From a virus: a DNA stretch of 47,126 nt. The position numbers and the translations under genes are program-made. Under the pieces are notes generated by a model, which was not told the origin of the DNA, did no database searches, and saw only the letters and a list, made by a program, of their open reading frames with translations. Position 1 is the first letter of the stretch; every line of letters starts with the position of its first letter. Shown here piece after piece: positions 5,833 to 14,106 of the stretch. The stretch lies in the IMG/VR virus record IMGVR_UViG_3300032282_003362, positions 1-47,126 of that record; one strand, 5' to 3'.

Positions 5833-6552
5833 ATGTCTGGCAGAACAGTAGATTTTGCGTCGAGTACCCAATGGGACACAATTTTTGGAAGGCCGACGTT
5901 GTTTCCGCCTGAGCCGCACCGTCATTTTATTTCAGATATTGCTGGTGATGGGGCTGTTGAAGCCCAGACAATCCTGTGGTCTGTTACTGAATTAAGGTTT
6001 TTTCTTGGTCCTATAACGCGAGGTCCGCAGGGTCCGTATGGGCCACAAGGTGCGCAGGGACCACAGGGGAATACTGGTAATCAGGGTCCGCAAGGTGGTC
6101 AAGGGGCGCAAGGTGCTGGTGGTCCGCAAGGCGCTCAAGGCGGTCAGGGGTCATACGGCAATCAAGGAAATCAAGGAGCAAACGGTGCTCAAGGTCCGCT
6201 TGGGGCTCAAGGAGCACAAGGCAATGATGGAAATCGAGGTAACCAAGGCTACCCAGGTAATACTGGAAACCAAGGAAACCCAGGTCCAAAAGGCAATCAA
6301 GGAGATACCGGAAACCAAGGATCGCAGGGTCCGCAGGGAGATGATGGAAATCGTGGCTATAAGGGATCTACTGGTCCTCAAGGAGTAGATGGCGATACTG
6401 GAGGTGCTGGCGTAGATGGACCACAAGGGCCACCAGGTGGATGCCTTATTAATGAAACAGGGTGCTGCGAAATTGGAGCAGAATGGGGATACCAAATGGG
6501 ATATTGCTCAGGATGGTATGAAGCAATGAATTTTCACGGCTGTGGCTTTTAA
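5833..6552 (+). CDS. collagen-like fibre protein, chain A, 239 aa
   Basis: Residues 1-63 form an N-terminal module (VDFASSTQWDTIFGRP, FPPEPHRH) related to the GKPxTFPPxxHxH signature of phage tail fibres. Residues 64-201 are 46 uninterrupted Gly-X-Y triplets, mostly with Gln, Asn or Pro in X/Y. Residues 202-239 are a Cys-rich tail with five cysteines (GGCLINETGCC ... YCSG ... HGCGF). The collagen part should form a trimeric rod; the Cys tail could cap or cross-link it. The two following genes share the N-module and the identical triplet number, suggesting chains of one fibre. Charged residues are confined to the second half of the triple helix. Confidence 0.85.
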   Translation: MSGRTVDFASSTQWDTIFGRPTLFPPEPHRHFISDIAGDGAVEAQTILWSVTELRFFLGPITRGPQGPYGPQGAQGPQGNTGNQGPQGGQGAQGAGGPQGAQGGQGSYGNQGNQGANGAQGPLGAQGAQGNDGNRGNQGYPGNTGNQGNPGPKGNQGDTGNQGSQGPQGDDGNRGYKGSTGPQGVDGDTGGAGVDGPQGPPGGCLINETGCCEIGAEWGYQMGYCSGWYEAMNFHGCGF

Positions 6553-7330
6553 TTCAAGAATTTCTGATTTTGCTTCGATTAGCCCGTGGAGGTTTATTTT
6601 TGGGAAACCAAAAACATTTCCACCGGAACCTCATCGTGAAAATGTGTCTGATTTTTTGCGTTCTGGCGCAAAAAATAATCAAACAATAGGTTGGGATTCA
6701 TCTACCAACACGTTCATTCCTTGGACTCAACCATCTGGTTATCCTGGTTCTGCTGGATTGCCAGGCGCTCAAGGGCCTGGTGGATCTCAGGGATCTCAAG
6801 GATCACATGGTTCTACTGGCTCAGGTGGATCTCAAGGATCTACTGGTTCCGGTGGATCAGGTGGATCACAGGGTGCAGATGGAGCAGGAGGAAATGGTGG
6901 ATCTCAAGGTGGTCAGGGACCGTATGGACACGGAGGAAATCAAGGTCAGAACGGATACCCTGGAAGGCAGGGAGACACTGGAAATACAGGAAATAGCGGA
7001 GACACGGGAGATAATGGAGCTAAAGGACCAAAAGGATTTCCTGGAAATCGAGGAAACCAAGGCCCTAAGGGAGATACCGGAAATCAAGGGTCTTTGGGTA
7101 TTACTGGTCCTCAAGGTCCAAGAGGGCCAACTGGTCCTATAGGAGAAACGGGAAATTGCTATGATTGCTGCAATAGTTTTAATCTTTGTGAGGAATCGGA
7201 AAGATTATTTCCTGGAAACGTTGATCAAGGATACAATGCAGGTGAAGCAACGTATTCTATTCATGGTTGCCAGCCTTGCGAGTATGGAGCGCAAGGTTTC
7301 CCTGGGCCAACTTGCGTTCCAACGGAGTGA
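6542..7330 (+). CDS. collagen-like fibre protein, chain B, 262 aa
   Basis: Starts with GTG inside the end of chain A; this start aligns its N-module (SDFASISPWRFIFGKP, FPPEPHR) with those of chains A and C. Residues 66-203 are exactly 46 Gly-X-Y triplets, Ser- and Gln-rich at first and then charged (GDT, GAK, GPK, GPR). Residues 204-262 are a different Cys-rich tail with seven cysteines (GNCYDCC, NLCEE, HGCQPCEYG, PTCVPTE). The collagen segment ends in G-x-C as in chain A. It is probably a virion fibre subunit. The lower GC and A/T-ending codons resemble chains A and C. Confidence 0.85.
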   Translation: MAFNSRISDFASISPWRFIFGKPKTFPPEPHRENVSDFLRSGAKNNQTIGWDSSTNTFIPWTQPSGYPGSAGLPGAQGPGGSQGSQGSHGSTGSGGSQGSTGSGGSGGSQGADGAGGNGGSQGGQGPYGHGGNQGQNGYPGRQGDTGNTGNSGDTGDNGAKGPKGFPGNRGNQGPKGDTGNQGSLGITGPQGPRGPTGPIGETGNCYDCCNSFNLCEESERLFPGNVDQGYNAGEATYSIHGCQPCEYGAQGFPGPTCVPTE

Positions 7331-7339
7331 TTAAATCAC

Positions 7340-7966
7340 ATGAGGACTGTTGATTACGCTACGGTTGTTCCTTGGAATGGAATTGTTGGAAAACCTCTGC
7401 TTTTCCCGCCAACAAATCATAAAATTGAAATAGCCTCAATAAAAGCTCTTGACGGTACTCAAGATAAAGCATTGATGGTTTATCGTGATGTTGCGAATGG
7501 ATGGGTTGCAATTCCTTCAGAGCAAATTCCCGGTGCGCCAGGTGCTGCCGGTATTGATGGAGCGCAAGGTGCTCAGGGAAGCCAAGGATCACAAGGAGCG
7601 CAGGGTTCTCAAGGAAGTCAGGGTCCGCAAGGATCTCAAGGTTCACAAGGTGCTCAAGGCCCACAAGGAAATCAAGGTCCACAGGGACCGCAAGGATCGC
7701 AAGGGAATCAGGGTCCGCAGGGGTCTCAAGGTCCACAAGGGGATGAAGGATCGCAAGGTACGCAAGGATCACAAGGCCCTCAGGGTTCACAAGGTTCTCA
7801 AGGGTCTAAAGGGCCTCCTGGAGATGATGGCGATAAAGGGCCTCAAGGATACCAAGGAGTTAGTGGTGATCTTGGACCACAAGGGCCAGATGGTTACACA
7901 GGCCCATACGGACCAGATGGATACGAAGGGCCACAAGGAGCTTACTGGAACCCACAAATTTCATAA
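7340..7966 (+). CDS. collagen-like fibre protein, chain C, 208 aa
   Basis: N-module VDYATVVPWNGIVGKP, FPPTNHK (residues 4-27) is homologous to chains A and B. Residues 65-202 are again exactly 46 Gly-X-Y triplets, dominated by GSQ, GAQ and GPQ and becoming acidic toward the end (GDD, GPD, GYE). Unlike A and B it has no Cys-rich cap, only WNPQIS. Its stop overlaps the next ATG (TAATG), coupling it to the glycosyltransferase-methyltransferase gene. It could be the third strand of a heterotrimer or a separate homotrimeric fibre. Confidence 0.85.
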   Translation: MRTVDYATVVPWNGIVGKPLLFPPTNHKIEIASIKALDGTQDKALMVYRDVANGWVAIPSEQIPGAPGAAGIDGAQGAQGSQGSQGAQGSQGSQGPQGSQGSQGAQGPQGNQGPQGPQGSQGNQGPQGSQGPQGDEGSQGTQGSQGPQGSQGSQGSKGPPGDDGDKGPQGYQGVSGDLGPQGPDGYTGPYGPDGYEGPQGAYWNPQIS

Positions 7967-9228
7967 TGATTAATAGCCGACCTAAAATCAGCGTTATCAC
8001 CCCCACCAACTCCGTTGAGTGGTACAACAAAGCAAAGCAGAGTATGCTTCGGCAGACTCTTTCAGATTGGGAATGGATTGTATTATGGAACGGCAATGTG
8101 TTTGAGGAATCTGATGATCCTCGGATCAAGTGCGTTCCTACGCAGGTCGGGATTCCCAACGTAGGTGCGCTCAAGCGCGAAGCCTGCACCTATGTCACAA
8201 GCCCGTACTGCGTTGAGTTCGATCACGATGATGAACTCAGCCGGGACTGCTTGGAAAAAGTCCTGAAGGCTTTTGAAGAAACAAAAGCTATTTTTGTTTA
8301 TTCAGATACGGCTCATGTGAGGTCTGACGGATCGTTTGAAAAGTACGGTGCTGATTACGGGTGGAAGGTTAAGGCTTCGGTATTTCACGGGGAAAAAGAC
8401 GAAAATGTTTTCGTGCATGAATCCCCGGCCCTACTCCCTCAGAACGTGTCTCGGATCTGGTATGCGCCGGATCACGTTCGGGCTTGGAACATGACGGCCT
8501 ACGTTATGGCAAACGGCCACAACGCTTCGCAGAAAATTTGCGATGATCAGGATCTAATGTCGCGTCTCTACAAGATGGCTCCGAATGGATTCCACTACAT
8601 TCCTGAGTGCCTGTATAAGTATCGGATTCACGGCCAAAACACTTGGCTTAAGAATAACCAGGAGATCCAGACAACGTGCCTGCAAATGCACGACGCCAAC
8701 ATTCACGACATGGCTTTGGCGTATGGTCGAAGCAAGTCGCTTGGGTGCTACGATCTTGGTGGCGGAATTTCATGCCCGGCTGGATGGACATCGGTTGATG
8801 TTCACGATGCCGAAGTAAACGCCGACCTAAACCAAAAATGGCCGTTCAAAAATGATTCGGTGGCTGTTTTCCGAGCCCATGATTTCATTGAGCACGTTAA
8901 GGATCAGATCCATGTGATGAATGAGGCATACCGTTGCCTAGCTCATGGCGGTCTTTTCTTGATTGAAGTTCCATCCACTGATGGCAGAGGTGCCTTCCAA
9001 GATCCATCCCATGTTTCATTCTGGAACGAGAATTCATTCTGGTACTACACTCGGGAGCAACAGCAGCGATACATCCGTCATCTTGGCATCAATGCCAAGT
9101 TCCAAGCCGTCCGCTTGGTGACTTACTTTCCTTCACAATGGCATCAGGAGAACAAGATTCCTTACGTTCGGGCGCACTTGGCGGCGATCAAGCAGGGGCC
9201 AAGATTAACCGGCCTGATCGAAGTCTGA
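7966..9228 (+). CDS. glycosyltransferase (GT2) - methyltransferase fusion, 420 aa
   Basis: Residues about 7-240 are a GT-A family 2 glycosyltransferase: ISVITPTNSVEW at the start, the metal-binding DHDDE at 86-90 and DDQD at 193-196. Residues about 258-400 look like a class I SAM methyltransferase (DLGGG 263-267, WTSVDVHDAEVNADL, then HDFIEHV near 305-311). It would transfer a sugar from a nucleotide donor and methylate the sugar or acceptor. The start is coupled to collagen chain C, so the fibre is the most economical substrate. Modification of host surface glycan is the main alternative. Confidence 0.8.
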   Translation: MINSRPKISVITPTNSVEWYNKAKQSMLRQTLSDWEWIVLWNGNVFEESDDPRIKCVPTQVGIPNVGALKREACTYVTSPYCVEFDHDDELSRDCLEKVLKAFEETKAIFVYSDTAHVRSDGSFEKYGADYGWKVKASVFHGEKDENVFVHESPALLPQNVSRIWYAPDHVRAWNMTAYVMANGHNASQKICDDQDLMSRLYKMAPNGFHYIPECLYKYRIHGQNTWLKNNQEIQTTCLQMHDANIHDMALAYGRSKSLGCYDLGGGISCPAGWTSVDVHDAEVNADLNQKWPFKNDSVAVFRAHDFIEHVKDQIHVMNEAYRCLAHGGLFLIEVPSTDGRGAFQDPSHVSFWNENSFWYYTREQQQRYIRHLGINAKFQAVRLVTYFPSQWHQENKIPYVRAHLAAIKQGPRLTGLIEV

Positions 9229-9241
9229 GGGTTAATTTAGC

Positions 9242-9300
9242 CCTAATCCCAATTAGGCATCGGGCTTGCATGGCGTGTAATACAAAATGCAACCCGATGC
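9242..9300 (+). promoter_or_regulatory. two stem-loops at the start of the 79-aa gene
   Basis: CCTAAT-CCCA-ATTAGG (9242-9257) is followed directly by GCATCGGG-C-TTGCAT (9257-9271) pairing with ATGCAACCCGATGC (9287-9300). The second stem contains the first two bases of the ATG at 9270, so it could hide that start, or it could end or process the fibre/glycan mRNA. Confidence 0.6.
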
Positions 9301-9509
9301 CTAAGCTATCGGATTCAAGTTTCGTATGCCCGACTGGATCGTGGCCTTCGGTCGATTCTGCTCTCATAGGTAGTCTAATTGAGAGGATGGCTAAACCTAT
9401 CGCCAAGGCCATGAATCTTAGCTGTATTGATGAGCGCGGAGAGCTGAAGCCCGAATCCGGTTGCGCGAAGCGCAGAAATGCTCTTAACAAGATCATGTTC
9501 CCCACATGA
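9270..9509 (+). CDS. small Cys-containing phage protein, 79 aa
   Basis: The C-terminal motif GCAKRRNALNKIMFP matches the pattern CgGCxxRxxxLNxxFP that I know from small phage proteins of unknown function next to structural genes. The N-terminus has two more Cys (MACNTKC) and the middle a short helix (ALIGSLIERMAKPIAKAM). ATG at 9270 was chosen over a longer upstream frame that overlaps the glycosyltransferase. It overlaps the next gene by ATGA, so the two are coupled. Confidence 0.65.
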   Translation: MACNTKCNPMPKLSDSSFVCPTGSWPSVDSALIGSLIERMAKPIAKAMNLSCIDERGELKPESGCAKRRNALNKIMFPT

Positions 9510-11254
9510 ATGAATGGATCGGCACAACTCAGGGCATTTGCATCGACGGAGTAAATTCCGCCGTCCGGCCAGACATGATTGGGCAATCGCAGATTGCCTG
9601 GGGATTGAACGCTACTGTTCGTGAGGGAAAGCCAAGGACTCGCACAGGCATTGTTCAGCGTCTTTTGCTGCCAGATGGTCGGGTTCAGGGGGCGGGCTAT
9701 TTCAGTCAGGGAAATGGAGAGATGGTATTTATGATCGGCGGTAAACCATACCGGATCACGATGAACGGAAACACGTTCTCGGATATGCTTCTACCGCTTC
9801 CGTTCTACAATTCGGAGATCTTGCCGACTGCTTGGATGCAGGAAACGAGCGGGTTTTTCGTGATTCAAGATGGTCAATCTGCTCCTATTATTTACGACGG
9901 CGGAAATATCCGGCGATCGAATATCTTTAACCATGAGGTTCCTATTGGCCGTCAGATGGCTTACGGGAACGGTCGTCTTGCTGTTGCCACAGATGGTCAT
10001 AACCTTGTGGTTGGCGACATCACTGACGGCGTAGGAAGCGAGCTTCTGTTCACTGAGACCGGCTACCTCTCAAACGGCGGCGCGTTTTTTTACGCGCAAG
10101 AGATCAGCGCCTTGGCGTTTATTCCTTCAAACGATACGGCTACCGGCTACGGTAGTTTGATGGTTTTCGGCAAGCGGTTCACTGATTCGCTTCGTCTTGA
10201 AATCACGCAGCGCGATTTGTGGAGCACGATCCCAGGCTTTCAGATCATTGTGCTGGATAACATCGGATCTGCATCCCAGATGGGTGTGACGCGAGTGAAT
10301 CAAGATCTCTGGTGGAGGGATGCCCGTGGGAGCATCCGTTCTTTGCGTGCAGCGGCATCGGATCAAGAGTCGCCGGGTAACTCCTCTCAGTCCCGCGAAG
10401 TTTCGCGCATTGTCAATTACGAGACTGAAGCCTGGCTCAGTCAAACCAGCGGGCTCTACTTCAATAACCGCATCATTTTTACGGCTTCTCCGTTCTTGAT
10501 GGAGAATGGTGTTATTGGGTTCAAGAACCTGATCTCACTGGATGCTGCTCCGCTTGCTACCATGAGATCGAAAGCACCTCCTGCATACGATGGCGCATGG
10601 AGCGGGGTGAATTTTGTCCGAATGGTTAAGGGTACGTTCAATGACCAAGAGCGGGCGTTTGCTATCTCGTCTGATGACGATGGGCATAACCGCCTCTGGG
10701 AGTTCACTACGAACCAACGCCAAGACTCCTACCAGATCTCCGATGGAACGACTGCGGTAAATATTCCGCGCCGCATCAAGTCAGAGATCGAGTTTCGCCG
10801 TTTTGGTATGGACAAACCTAGCCAGTTGAAACGCATCACCCGCGCAGACATCTATCCTACGGACATTGAAGGAGATGTTGAAGTGTCGCTATACTGGCGG
10901 GTCGGCAATTCGACTCAATGGATCTTGTGCGATACGGTCGATTTCTGCGCCTTGATGTCCGATGGGACCACCAGTAATCCTCACTCTTGGAAGAACCTTT
11001 CTTCTCAGCAAAGAAGCAAAATCAGGAGCTTCACATTTCCTAGCACCGTCGATCCTATAACGAAATTACACACGACGGTAGGCTACGACTTTCAGATTCG
11101 CCTTGTCTGGGAAGGCAATATGTTGCTGGATCGCTTAGACGTATGGGCTTCCGAGCTTTCTGAAAAGCGGTTTTCAAATATCAGCGACTTGGATAGCGAG
11201 TGCGTTCAATACGAAATCATAGATAACCAAGTGACTTACTCAATTCTTCCATGA
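9506..11254 (+). CDS. putative tail nozzle / tubular-B-like protein
   Basis: 582 residues with the repetitive beta-strand pattern of a propeller-type nozzle: repeated short blocks such as VQGAGYFSQGNGEMVFMIGG, QMAYGNGRLAVATDG and MVFGKRFTDSL, with no signal peptide. In short-tailed phages such a protein forms the distal tube on the adaptor ring. It overlaps the preceding and following genes by ATGA, so translation is coupled to the collar fibre. Exact family membership cannot be confirmed by eye. Confidence 0.6.
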   Translation: MNEWIGTTQGICIDGVNSAVRPDMIGQSQIAWGLNATVREGKPRTRTGIVQRLLLPDGRVQGAGYFSQGNGEMVFMIGGKPYRITMNGNTFSDMLLPLPFYNSEILPTAWMQETSGFFVIQDGQSAPIIYDGGNIRRSNIFNHEVPIGRQMAYGNGRLAVATDGHNLVVGDITDGVGSELLFTETGYLSNGGAFFYAQEISALAFIPSNDTATGYGSLMVFGKRFTDSLRLEITQRDLWSTIPGFQIIVLDNIGSASQMGVTRVNQDLWWRDARGSIRSLRAAASDQESPGNSSQSREVSRIVNYETEAWLSQTSGLYFNNRIIFTASPFLMENGVIGFKNLISLDAAPLATMRSKAPPAYDGAWSGVNFVRMVKGTFNDQERAFAISSDDDGHNRLWEFTTNQRQDSYQISDGTTAVNIPRRIKSEIEFRRFGMDKPSQLKRITRADIYPTDIEGDVEVSLYWRVGNSTQWILCDTVDFCALMSDGTTSNPHSWKNLSSQQRSKIRSFTFPSTVDPITKLHTTVGYDFQIRLVWEGNMLLDRLDVWASELSEKRFSNISDLDSECVQYEIIDNQVTYSILP

Positions 11255-12024
11255 GCCTAGATCTAGTAAACGTAGCCGGTACAGTTCCAGGCGGAACGCA
11301 ATTCCCCGGCTCCGTTCAAGGACTTCTGGACCTGATTGCCGAGTACATGGCGATTTCGGGTGGCGCTGGCTATATTCCTATCAATTTTGGGCCGAATACC
11401 CCCGGCATCAACGATCGTGACAACCCTTGGTTTAGGACCGATAACAATGGTGTCCCGATTGGTTGGTTTTCTTGGAATGGCACGGAGTGGGAGCAGATGC
11501 CAGTAGATGTTGTCAGCGGAGATACTGCCCATCGCCCAGCGGGGGTTCAGGGTCAGCAGTATTTTGATACCGACATCAAAACCCAGTTGGTCTTTGACCG
11601 AGGCATCTGGCGAACCGTTACTGGTTGCCCAGGCGACGTAAAGTTTGTCCGAAGCTGCTACAATGGTGGCAATGGCATTGCTGATCCAAACATGGCACAG
11701 GTCTTAACGGCCAATCCTGGCTGGGACGAGTGGACGCCGGGTGCAGGCCGCGTGCTTGGTGGCACCGGAACCGGGTCGGGCCTCACGGAGCGCACGTTGG
11801 CCGAGGAAGTAGGCTCTGAGGCAGTTGTCCTGACCGAAGCACAGCTTGCCGCCCATTCCCATACTGTCGCAGGTGCTGCCCGCATTATGGCTGATGGCAA
11901 CGTATCTAACCCCGGTGGCATCATTGCTAGTTACTCTTCGGTTGCTTCTGGATCTACTGGCACCGATGAAGCCCATCCGAATATGCAACCCACAACCTTC
12001 CTGCATTGCATCTGGAAGCTCTGA
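11251..12024 (+). CDS. tail collar / short fibre protein, 257 aa
   Basis: The C-terminal half has the signature of the phage tail-collar domain: PGDVKFV near residue 127, GWDEWTPGAGRVLGG near 155-170, LTEAQLAAHSHTV near 192-204 and the ending HPNMQPTTFLHCIWKL. Such domains cap fibres at or near receptor-binding tips. The N-terminal half (GPNTPGINDRDNPWFRTDNN) looks like a small beta domain for attachment. It is coupled to the nozzle-like gene, and the next gene starts 3 bases later. Confidence 0.8.
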   Translation: MSLDLVNVAGTVPGGTQFPGSVQGLLDLIAEYMAISGGAGYIPINFGPNTPGINDRDNPWFRTDNNGVPIGWFSWNGTEWEQMPVDVVSGDTAHRPAGVQGQQYFDTDIKTQLVFDRGIWRTVTGCPGDVKFVRSCYNGGNGIADPNMAQVLTANPGWDEWTPGAGRVLGGTGTGSGLTERTLAEEVGSEAVVLTEAQLAAHSHTVAGAARIMADGNVSNPGGIIASYSSVASGSTGTDEAHPNMQPTTFLHCIWKL

Positions 12025-12027
12025 ACA

Positions 12028-12864
12028 ATGGCCTTTTCTCTATCAACGGCAGCACAAGGCGCTAACCTAGGTTTTCAAAGTGGTGGTGGCGTCGGCAGCG
12101 TACTGGGTGGAATTCTCGGTGGTTTCTTTGGGCCTAAAAAGAAAGCCGATACGTCTGTTCCTGTTGAACCGTTGGATCTTGCCGCCGAGCAAAAAAAATC
12201 CATCCAAGGAAATTTAGCAAATCAGGCTGACATTCAGAAGCTGATTTCCAGCACGAACGCTTTTGATCAGCAGCAGGCGCTTTCCTTGATGGAAAAGGCG
12301 ATGCCTGGCTACGGCAAGCTGACGGGCAAATTGTCCGAGACGGCGCAGCGGCAACTCGCCAACCCCTACGATATTCCTAGCGACGTTCAGGCCAACCTTT
12401 CCCGCATTGCCGCAGAGCGTGGAGTTCAGCGAGGAACGGGTGGTCAGTTTAATCAGTTTTCTCTGCTCCGTGACCTTGGCGTAAATTCCCTTCAGTACGG
12501 TCAGCAGAACATCTCTTCGGCTCAGGGCATCACCAGTATGCTTGCAGGCATTGCCCCAAAAGTGAATCCGATGAGCCCGATTTCGTTTTACACGACTCCC
12601 GGCCAGCAAGCCCAGGCGACCCAGCAGAACAACATTAACCGTCAAGGTGCTCAACAAAGTAATCTGGCGGCGCAAACGAGCGCCCAGAATTACAACACCC
12701 AGAACACTTGGGATGCGCTTTCTTCTTTGGCTGGGAATCTCGGCAAGATTCAGAAAACCCCACAATCGAATCCATTTGAGATTTCTGGAGGCAACACGGG
12801 TTTTAATTCAGGACTGTCTGGGTATCACATGGTAAACGGTAAACTTGTTCCTGCCGGTCAGTAA
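12028..12864 (+). CDS. putative internal virion / DNA-ejection protein, 278 aa
   Basis: The N-terminus has a Gly-rich hydrophobic stretch (GGVGSVLGGILGGFFG) that could insert in a membrane. The remainder is Gln-, Asn- and Ala-rich with predicted helices and low-complexity parts (QQAQATQQNNINRQGAQQSN). This composition, and its place before two larger proteins of similar style, recalls the sets of three ejection proteins in short-tailed phages. No enzymatic motif is seen. Confidence 0.55.
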   Translation: MAFSLSTAAQGANLGFQSGGGVGSVLGGILGGFFGPKKKADTSVPVEPLDLAAEQKKSIQGNLANQADIQKLISSTNAFDQQQALSLMEKAMPGYGKLTGKLSETAQRQLANPYDIPSDVQANLSRIAAERGVQRGTGGQFNQFSLLRDLGVNSLQYGQQNISSAQGITSMLAGIAPKVNPMSPISFYTTPGQQAQATQQNNINRQGAQQSNLAAQTSAQNYNTQNTWDALSSLAGNLGKIQKTPQSNPFEISGGNTGFNSGLSGYHMVNGKLVPAGQ

Positions 12865-12875
12865 TAATTTCAACC

Positions 12876-14102
12876 ATGCCTGAATTTGCTTCATTTGACC
12901 CACAGGGTGCAGGATGGTCGCAGTCCGCGTCCTTGATGGATCGTGCCGCTATGCAACGCCGAGCTGAAGCTGAATTTCAGCAAAAGCAGGCCCAGGATGC
13001 TTTGTTGGCTCCGCTTGTTGCTGCTAAAGCGGAGGCAGACATGGTAAAAACTGCAAACGATTTATCTACAGCTAAAAAAGTTCAACAGAACCGAATTAAT
13101 CTGACTGGCCTTAAAAGCCTTGCTGATGATGATTTTGATGCAGTTTTTCAAATGACTGACCCTGATAAGCGTGCTCAAGGTATGCTTAAATGGATTGGTC
13201 AATATGGTCAGCTTGAAAGCCTTGCAGAACATTCTGACGATATTAAGTCAAAAAAAGACGTAGCTTCTAAAATTATTACAGATGCAAATGCTGTAAGAAA
13301 TTTGAATATGGCTCAAACCGGAAAAGAGGATATTACTCGTATGGTAAATGAGCGTGTTGCGGCTACAACTGCTGCAACCACCGCTAGAATTACGTCTGTT
13401 GAGCAAGAAAGAGATGCAGCAAGAGTTGAGGCAGCTAGAATTAAAGCCGAAGCAGACAAATACAAAGTTGATGCTGAAGCTGCTGCTAAAAGATTAGCAT
13501 TTGAAGGCGCGGGAGGAGTTGCACAACAAAAAGCTCTTAATAAGTCGATTGCGGCAACCGTTGATGCAGCTATGGCAGATGCTGCAAATGCTGATTTGGC
13601 TAAAGGTGATTCTGCCAGAGCTAGAGCATTTTTGGATTCTGGAATTACAACTGGAAAGTTTTCTGAATCAATTCTTGGTGTTCAAAAAGCAATTAACACA
13701 TTTTTGCCTGGTTTATTTAATACGGCTGGAGCAGAAGCCCTTAAGACTACTTACAGTGATATGGCGCTTTCTGCTGCCAGCAGAATGAGAGGTCAGGGTC
13801 AAATTACTGAAAACGAGCGAAAACTTCTTGCAGATACTGTTGCTCAAATGGGCAACTCACCAGAAGCCGCTAAATATATTTTGGATTACATGGATGCAGT
13901 GTCAGATAGGTCTATTGCTCTAGCTCATTCTTTTGCTGAAACAGTTGATTCAGGAACTGCGGTTAAAATGGGTGATAAGATGAAATTTCTTACTGAACAC
14001 CCTTTATCTAGTTTTCTAAAAACAAGCGCACCTACTGGGGTTCCTTTGACTCCTGTAAAAACGTCAATACTTGGCTCAAGATCAATTCCTCAGGTAGAAT
14101 AA
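12876..14102 (+). CDS. putative ejection protein, Ala-rich coiled coil, 408 aa
   Basis: Almost entirely helical: residues about 20-60 and 150-215 carry long Ala/Glu/Lys/Arg heptad repeats (ARVEAARIKAEADKYKVDAE). No membrane segment or catalytic motif is seen. It lies 11 bases after the previous ejection-type gene and 4 before the next. Codons are richer in A/T than in the terminase or capsid genes, a property shared by the following gene and the collagen chains. Confidence 0.55.
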   Translation: MPEFASFDPQGAGWSQSASLMDRAAMQRRAEAEFQQKQAQDALLAPLVAAKAEADMVKTANDLSTAKKVQQNRINLTGLKSLADDDFDAVFQMTDPDKRAQGMLKWIGQYGQLESLAEHSDDIKSKKDVASKIITDANAVRNLNMAQTGKEDITRMVNERVAATTAATTARITSVEQERDAARVEAARIKAEADKYKVDAEAAAKRLAFEGAGGVAQQKALNKSIAATVDAAMADAANADLAKGDSARARAFLDSGITTGKFSESILGVQKAINTFLPGLFNTAGAEALKTTYSDMALSAASRMRGQGQITENERKLLADTVAQMGNSPEAAKYILDYMDAVSDRSIALAHSFAETVDSGTAVKMGDKMKFLTEHPLSSFLKTSAPTGVPLTPVKTSILGSRSIPQVE

Positions 14103-14106
14103 AATT

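Noticed and set aside
6011-7790. Long antisense and shifted frames over the collagen genes
   Set aside because: Periodic Gly-X-Y codons create open frames in all phases; the shadow products are low-complexity without domains.
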